This document shows, piece after piece, positions 13,347-17,342 of a DNA stretch of 17,342 bases (the first letter of the stretch is position 1; the number at the start of each line of letters is the position of its first letter). This stretch comes from an uncultured Bacteroidales bacterium. Lineage in GTDB: Bacteria; Bacteroidota; Bacteroidia; Bacteroidales; F082. The position numbers were made by a program, and so were the translations under genes. Location of the stretch: positions 1-17,342 of the forward strand of contig CALEMB010000106.1 in assembly GCA_937902805.1 (NCBI GenBank), in the 5' to 3' direction. The notes below the pieces were generated by a model that saw only the letters and a program-made list of their open reading frames with translations, was not told the DNA's origin and did no database searches.

Positions 13347-14285
13347 ATGGAACATATTGAATGTCTGATAATTGGATCAGGTCCTGCGGGCTACACCGCA
13401 GCCATTTATACCTGCCGCGCCGACGTGAAGACCGTCGTCTATGAAGGTATGCAACCTGGTGGACAACTTACCCAAACCACTGAAATCGAGAACTTCCCAG
13501 GTTATCCCAAGGGTATCAATGGCCCTGATATGATGGAGGACATCCGTCAGCAGGCCTTGCGCTTTGGCGCTGAAATCCGTGAGGGCGAGGTGACAGCCAT
13601 CGATGTCAGCCAACGTCCTTTCAAGGTGACGACGGAATATGACGGCGAGCTCTTGGCCGATTCTATCATTGTTTCTACGGGTGCTGCTGCACGTTATCTC
13701 GGACTGCCCACCGAAGAGGAATTCAAAGGCGGCGGCGTGTCGGCTTGCGCCACTTGCGACGGCTTCTTCTATAAAGGAAAAGATGTGGCTGTTGTTGGTG
13801 GCGGTGACACTGCTTGCGAAGATGCCACCTATCTCGCCAAACTTTGCAACAAGGTCTATCTTATCGTCCGCCGTGATGTGTTGCGTGCCTCCAAAGCCAT
13901 GCAGCATCGTGTGCTGAACACGCCCAACATTGAAGTTTTGTGGAAGCATCAGACAAAGGAACTCTTTGGTGAGCAACAGGGTTTCATGAAGAAACTGAAA
14001 GGTGCCGTGCTTTACCACAGCGACACCAAGGAAGAACGCACCATCTATGTGGATGGTTTCTTCGAGGCCATTGGCCACACGCCCAACACCGAACCATTCA
14101 AGGGTATCCTTGACATGGACGAGGAAGGATACATCATCACTAAACCAAAGTCGACAGCTACCAATGTGGAAGGCATCTTCGCTTGTGGCGACTGCCAGGA
14201 CCGCATCTATCGTCAGGCCATTGTCGCTGCTGGCACAGGTGCTATGGCTGGCATTGAGGTGGAAAGGTTCCTCATGGGCCATTAA
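13347..14285 (+). CDS. trxB: Thioredoxin-disulfide reductase
   Basis: The 312-residue flavoprotein transfers electrons from NADPH to thioredoxin in the cytosol. The FAD-binding GSGPAG lies at residues 10-15. The redox-active disulfide is C134-A-T-C137 in ACATCDG. The NADPH-binding GGGDTA is at 151-156, and the C-terminal FAD motif reads GIFACGDCQD (276-285), where GDV is more usual than GDC. The length matches the low-molecular-weight TrxB class. It has its own promoter and is followed by a 36-bp repeat and the GSCFA gene, with no terminator between, so both genes may share a transcript. Confidence 0.96.
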   Translation: MEHIECLIIGSGPAGYTAAIYTCRADVKTVVYEGMQPGGQLTQTTEIENFPGYPKGINGPDMMEDIRQQALRFGAEIREGEVTAIDVSQRPFKVTTEYDGELLADSIIVSTGAAARYLGLPTEEEFKGGGVSACATCDGFFYKGKDVAVVGGGDTACEDATYLAKLCNKVYLIVRRDVLRASKAMQHRVLNTPNIEVLWKHQTKELFGEQQGFMKKLKGAVLYHSDTKEERTIYVDGFFEAIGHTPNTEPFKGILDMDEEGYIITKPKSTATNVEGIFACGDCQDRIYRQAIVAAGTGAMAGIEVERFLMGH

Positions 14286-14291
14286 TCTACG

Positions 14292-14327
14292 ACGCTTCGC
14301 GTCATTGCGAGGAACGAAGCAATCCAG
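14292..14327 (+). repeat. 36-bp dispersed repeat, copy 2
   Basis: This copy is identical to 1876-1911 over 36 bp and in the same orientation, 6 bp after the trxB stop. It ends 2 bp before the ATG of the GSCFA gene (14330), so it makes up nearly the whole trxB-GSCFA spacer. Its GCGAGGAACG segment is the only purine-rich, Shine-Dalgarno-like sequence before that start. Confidence 0.9.
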
Positions 14328-14329
14328 AC

Positions 14330-15277
14330 ATGAAGCTTCTGACAGAAATAAGTATTAATCCTCTGGAGCAAACCATCCATTATGGCGATGGTTTGCTCTT
14401 CTTAGGCTCCTGCTTCGCTGACGAGGTAGGCAGTCTTTGTCATGGCTTGGGCTTCGATGCTATGGTGAATCCTTTCGGAGTGCTCTACAATCCTGCCAGC
14501 ATCGCGCAATCGGTGGAAAGACTGGGCAGCGGCAAGCTTTTTACACACGAGGATGTGATTACAGTAGGCGAGAGGCAATATTGTACTTTCAGCCACAATA
14601 CAGCCTTCTGGAATGCTTCTGAGATTGAGCTTCTGGAACAGGTCAACGAAAGCCTGAAAGCGGCTCATGCGCATTTTTTGAAGTCCAAGTGGGTCGTCAT
14701 TAGTTTGGGTACGTCGTGGGTGTTTAGAGACAAAGCAAACGGTCAGGTGGCCTCCAATTGCCATAAACTACCCGCCCGCCAATTTGACAGGGAGTTCCTC
14801 ACTGTGGAGCAGTCGACGGACTGCCTCGCCAAGATGTTGCAAGCCTATCCTGACAAGCAATTCGTCTTCACGGTGTCGCCTTTGCGGCACTTGAAGGACG
14901 GATTGCATGAGAACCAATTGAGCAAGGCAGCATTGCTATTGGCAGTGGATCACGTCTGTAAACAATTCAGCAATGCCCATTATTTCCCAGCTTACGAAAT
15001 CCTCTTGGACGAGTTGCGTGACTATCGCTTTTACAAGGAAGACATGGTGCATCCCACCGAGCAGGCCGTTCGTTATATTTGGGAACGCTTCGTCGATTTC
15101 GCCATCGACCCGAAGGAAAAGCCTGCCATGAAAGCGGCAGTCGAGTTGCGACAGATGCTGCAACATAGGCCGCTGTTTCCCGAAAGCATGGCTTTCAATA
15201 GGTTTGAGGAGCAAAAACAGAAGAAAATCATTGAGTTGAAGAGAGATTTTCCGAGTGTATGTCTTGATAATTTTTAA
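14330..15277 (+). CDS. GSCFA family protein (SGNH-hydrolase-like)
   Basis: The 315-residue protein carries the defining GSCFA motif at residues 26-30 within LFLGSCFADEVG, then VNPFGVLYNP (46-55), VISLGTSWVF (123-132) and TVSPLRHLKDG (181-191). A C-terminal DMVHPTEQAV (238-247) supplies the D-x-x-H of SGNH/GDSL hydrolases, so S27, D238 and H241 form a plausible catalytic triad. The family is common in Bacteroidota and is presumed to be esterase-like, but the substrate is unknown to me. No signal peptide or membrane segment is visible, so it should be cytosolic. It begins right after a 36-bp repeat, 44 bp downstream of trxB. Confidence 0.88.
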   Translation: MKLLTEISINPLEQTIHYGDGLLFLGSCFADEVGSLCHGLGFDAMVNPFGVLYNPASIAQSVERLGSGKLFTHEDVITVGERQYCTFSHNTAFWNASEIELLEQVNESLKAAHAHFLKSKWVVISLGTSWVFRDKANGQVASNCHKLPARQFDREFLTVEQSTDCLAKMLQAYPDKQFVFTVSPLRHLKDGLHENQLSKAALLLAVDHVCKQFSNAHYFPAYEILLDELRDYRFYKEDMVHPTEQAVRYIWERFVDFAIDPKEKPAMKAAVELRQMLQHRPLFPESMAFNRFEEQKQKKIIELKRDFPSVCLDNF

Positions 15278-15279
15278 TT

Positions 15280-15320
15280 CACAAACTTGTGGTCTACATT
15301 TTTGTGGTCCACAAAAATGT
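15280..15320. promoter_or_regulatory. Two adjacent dyads including a 25-bp palindrome
   Basis: CACAA-AC-TTGTG (15280-15291) is followed by ACATTTTTGTGG-T-CCACAAAAATGT (15296-15320), a perfect 12-bp inverted repeat with a 1-nt centre. TTGTGGTC is also directly repeated at 15287-15294 and 15302-15309. No U-run follows, and a 1-nt loop cannot close without opening pairs, so protein binding to DNA is more likely than termination. What binds is unknown. Confidence 0.6.
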
Positions 15321-15428
15321 GAACCGTTGTTGTGTCACCTATCCGTTTACATTTCCGACAACCAAAAAGGACAATCTTTCGCGCTAAATGGATGACACTG
15401 GAAACGAATGCATTATAAGGCTTGTTTT

Positions 15429-15436
15429 TACCTTTG
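15429..15436 (+). promoter_or_regulatory. Promoter of the fibronectin-III lipoprotein gene
   Basis: TACCTTTG matches TAnnTTTG exactly; the -33 region is poor. The start site would be near 15443, leaving a leader of about 60 nt before the ATG at 15501. The palindromic site lies about 110 bp upstream. Confidence 0.6.
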
Positions 15437-15500
15437 CAAGGTAATAAACTAACCTTAAAACCGATGCGCCCGATGGGATAGAACTGGGCAAAATAAAAAA

Positions 15501-17018
15501 ATGAAGAAAAAGGTTTGGATAGGAACACTGTTGGCTTTTGCGCTTTTATCAGTATCTGTATTGCTTATGGTGGCATGTAAGAAAAAAGAACCGCCGCAAG
15601 CACCAACAGGCTTGTCTTCATATGTTTCTGGCTCGACAATCATAGTGTCCTGGAATAGTGTTGAAGATGCCGACGATTATGAGATAAGGACTTCAAATGG
15701 TTCATTTTATGATGGTAAAGTAGTTTATGGTACATCATTTACAGACTATTCACCAAGAGAAGGAGATAACCATTATTACGTAACAGCAAGAAATGAATAT
15801 GGCTATAGCGCAGAAAGTGAAACTTCTTGCTATTATTCTGGAAATAGTGGAGGCGGTAGTGGATCCAGTTCTGACCTTCCTGTTCCGACAAACGTTTCTG
15901 CTGAAGTAAACGGTTCAAGGGTTTATGTCACATGGAGTGGAACTTTAAATGCAGGCTATTACAACATATATCGTTCAACAAGTAGCAATGGACCATACTC
16001 TGAAATAGGTTATGTTAATCACGCCTACACTTATTATTACGATGATGCACCAAATTCAGAAAACTATTACAAAATCACATCATATACTTATCCAAATGAA
16101 AGTGAAATGAGTTCGTATGCCTACTGCTATTACTCCGGTGGCGGAGGTGGTGGTGGCGGAGGTTCAGCCCCATCTGCCCCCACAGGTGTATCCGCCGAAG
16201 TTAGTGGCTCTCAAATCAGAGTGTCGTGGAATAGCGTTTCAAATGCTACCCGTTATACCATATATTATTCTTCAACAGGTGGCAACTATTCTTATTTGAG
16301 CAGTACTAGCAACACTTATTATTATGATAGTAATCCTAGTGCAGACAATTATTATAAAGTTAAAGCAGAAAACAGTTATGGGGAGAGTTCATATAGTTCC
16401 TATGCTTATTGCCATTACTCGTCCGGCGGTGGCGGTGGTGGAGGAGGTAGTACCAACTACGCGCCCTGTCCTCCTTCAGTGTCTGCAAGTGGTACGGCAT
16501 CTTCCATTACGGTTTCATGGACAAAAGCAGCAGGTACTGGTTGTGGAAATCCGACCTCGTACAAAGTATATAAGAGAAATCCTTTCACAAGTTCGTACGA
16601 GTTAAAAACAACAACGTCCTCGACAAGTTATAGGGACACAGATGTTCATCCCGGGATTAATAGATATGCCGTTGAGGCCATTAATAATTATGGTTCAGAC
16701 GAAGGTTATGGATACAGTTCATCGATAACACTGCCCAAACCGTCTTCATTTACGGCTCAAAAATCTGGTTCCGATTATGTCAAGTTTACTTGGTCAAAAG
16801 TGAGTCAAGCCACAGGGTACCAAATCTTTGTTTCGACGTCTGCCTCTGGAAACTATACCATTCTCGACCAAATTGATGACGTGAACACAACTACCCATAC
16901 ACGGTATTATCCAGGTGAATCAGGGCATACATATTACTTTAAAATGCGAGCTGTTTGGATTGTATCAGGAACATATGAATACAGTGATATGACAACTTAC
17001 AAAAGTGTGACATTCTAA
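15501..17018 (+). CDS. Lipoprotein with five fibronectin type III-like domains and glycine linkers
   Basis: The 505-residue protein has a lipoprotein signal (hydrophobic 8-24, lipobox MVAC with C26). Five FN3-like beta-sandwich repeats follow at about 33-111, 127-210, 225-306, 321-411 and 412-505. Each has the pattern PxxVSAxxxGSxIxVSWxxxxxAxxYxIY, then YYDxxPxxxNYYKVxA. Domains 1-4 are separated by glycine-rich linkers (113-123, 213-221 and 309-316, including runs of nine and eight glycines). It is rich in Tyr, Ser and Gly and ends ...KSVTF, with no T9SS sorting domain. FN3 arrays usually act as spacers or binding modules in envelope proteins; no catalytic domain is present. Base composition is visibly more AT-rich than that of its neighbours. 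The likely location is the outer membrane; the partner is unknown. Confidence 0.88.
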   Translation: MKKKVWIGTLLAFALLSVSVLLMVACKKKEPPQAPTGLSSYVSGSTIIVSWNSVEDADDYEIRTSNGSFYDGKVVYGTSFTDYSPREGDNHYYVTARNEYGYSAESETSCYYSGNSGGGSGSSSDLPVPTNVSAEVNGSRVYVTWSGTLNAGYYNIYRSTSSNGPYSEIGYVNHAYTYYYDDAPNSENYYKITSYTYPNESEMSSYAYCYYSGGGGGGGGGSAPSAPTGVSAEVSGSQIRVSWNSVSNATRYTIYYSSTGGNYSYLSSTSNTYYYDSNPSADNYYKVKAENSYGESSYSSYAYCHYSSGGGGGGGGSTNYAPCPPSVSASGTASSITVSWTKAAGTGCGNPTSYKVYKRNPFTSSYELKTTTSSTSYRDTDVHPGINRYAVEAINNYGSDEGYGYSSSITLPKPSSFTAQKSGSDYVKFTWSKVSQATGYQIFVSTSASGNYTILDQIDDVNTTTHTRYYPGESGHTYYFKMRAVWIVSGTYEYSDMTTYKSVTF

Positions 17019-17044
17019 TTGCTGACATACTGAACTATAGAAAG

Positions 17045-17076
17045 ACGAGGCTTCCTATTCCATAAGGAGGCCTCGT
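17045..17076 (+). terminator. Terminator of the fibronectin-III lipoprotein gene
   Basis: ACGAGGCTTCC (17045-17055) pairs with GGAGGCCTCGT (17066-17076), 11 pairs with one G-U, around a 10-nt loop. The following TTCATTT is a weak U-tract. It lies 26 bp after the stop codon. Confidence 0.75.
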
Positions 17077-17135
17077 TTCATTTGAGAATTATGGAAAAAA
17101 TTCAAAACAGTTATCTCACCAATCCAAATTATCTC

Positions 17136-17143
17136 TACCTTTG
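17136..17143 (+). promoter_or_regulatory. Bacteroidota-type promoter near the right edge
   Basis: TACCTTTG matches TAnnTTTG exactly and is followed by a stop-rich plus-strand region (17150-17336) that could start an RNA or a gene beyond the window. No clear -33 box is seen. Confidence 0.5.
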
Positions 17144-17336
17144 TCCCCAAACTAAATCACAAAGAACTATAGATAGGAATTAGAATACCAACGTAACCAC
17201 ACCGAGCTTTACGCTCTTATTCTTATACGGATAATCGGCAAATTTGATGTAAAAGAAGAGTAAGTAGCGAATGGTTCGCGTCTTCGGGCGTGAGCTGTTT
17301 GTTGTTTATTTGCTTTTACAGGCTTTGCCGAGCCTT
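17144..17336. other. Unassigned right-end region with several small hairpins
   Basis: The plus strand contains GAGC/GCTC (17204-17216), GCGAA-TGG-TTCGC (17267-17279), CGTC-TTCG-GGCG with a UUCG tetraloop (17279-17290) and AGGCT/AGCCT (17320-17335). On the minus strand an open frame of 41 codons without a start ends at TAA 17180-17182 and includes KNKSVKLGVVTLVF, resembling a barrel C-terminus. Another minus frame also looks protein-like. I cannot decide between structured RNA and gene remnant. Confidence 0.35.
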
Positions 17337-17342
17337 AGATCG
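17337..17342 (+). other. Probable residual adapter at the right end
   Basis: The final AGATCG equals the first six bases of the Illumina read-through adapter and is the reverse complement of CGATCT at 39-44. With the clear adapter at the left end, this is probably artefact, although six bases can match by chance. Confidence 0.6.

Noticed and set aside
13377..14282. 301-residue minus-strand frame opposite trxB
   Set aside because: It is a shadow of trxB without family features.
15274..15528. 84-codon minus-strand frame upstream of the FN3 gene
   Set aside because: Its repetitive VDHKNVDHK text simply reflects the palindrome and direct repeats; it has no other support.

Overview
The window is a metagenome-style contig from a member of the Bacteroidota, most likely the order Bacteroidales. 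Three things point there. The proteins include a type IX secretion (T9SS) cluster (PorP/SprF-like, GldK, GldL, GldM, GldN), a GSCFA protein and a DUF4143-type fragment. At least seven promoters carry the phylum's TAnnTTTG -7 box. Most genes lack Shine-Dalgarno sequences. The first 38 bases are Illumina adapter, and the last six match the start of an adapter, so neither end is a natural boundary.

Layout. 46-2033: end of groES, complete groEL, a 36-bp dispersed repeat and a hairpin terminator. 2020-3334: a promoter, a highly structured RNA element (about 2092-2250) ending in a U-run, then an exported CsgG-like protein and its terminator. 3335-4332: a degraded accessory stretch with two 11-bp tandem repeats, an orphan terminator, a truncated DUF4143 ATPase remnant on the minus strand and a 23-bp tandem repeat. 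4333-6786: an M23 metallopeptidase and the site-2 protease RseP, probably one operon. 6851-13069: PorP/SprF-like protein, then gldK-gldL-gldM-gldN, ended by a strong terminator. 13106-13248: tRNA-Pro(GGG) on the minus strand with its own terminator and promoter. 13291-15277: thioredoxin reductase, a second copy of the 36-bp repeat, and a GSCFA protein. 15278-17076: a spacer with a near-perfect 25-bp palindrome, then an AT-rich lipoprotein made of five fibronectin-III-like domains joined by glycine linkers. 17077-17342: a promoter and several small hairpins, with no assignable gene.

How the genes fit together. M23 peptidase and RseP belong to envelope maintenance. The GldL/GldM motor, the GldK/GldN periplasmic ring and a PorP/SprF-type outer-membrane protein belong to the T9SS, which exports proteins across the outer membrane and in some species drives gliding. 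GroES/GroEL and TrxB are housekeeping. No T9SS cargo with a recognisable C-terminal sorting domain is seen here.

The best candidate for something undescribed is the structured RNA at about 2092-2250. It is a long interrupted rod whose internal-loop strand is exactly complementary to a 7-nt segment just before a terminator, placed in the leader of the CsgG-like gene. The 3.3-4.3 kb accessory interval is also notable for its density of repeats and broken elements.
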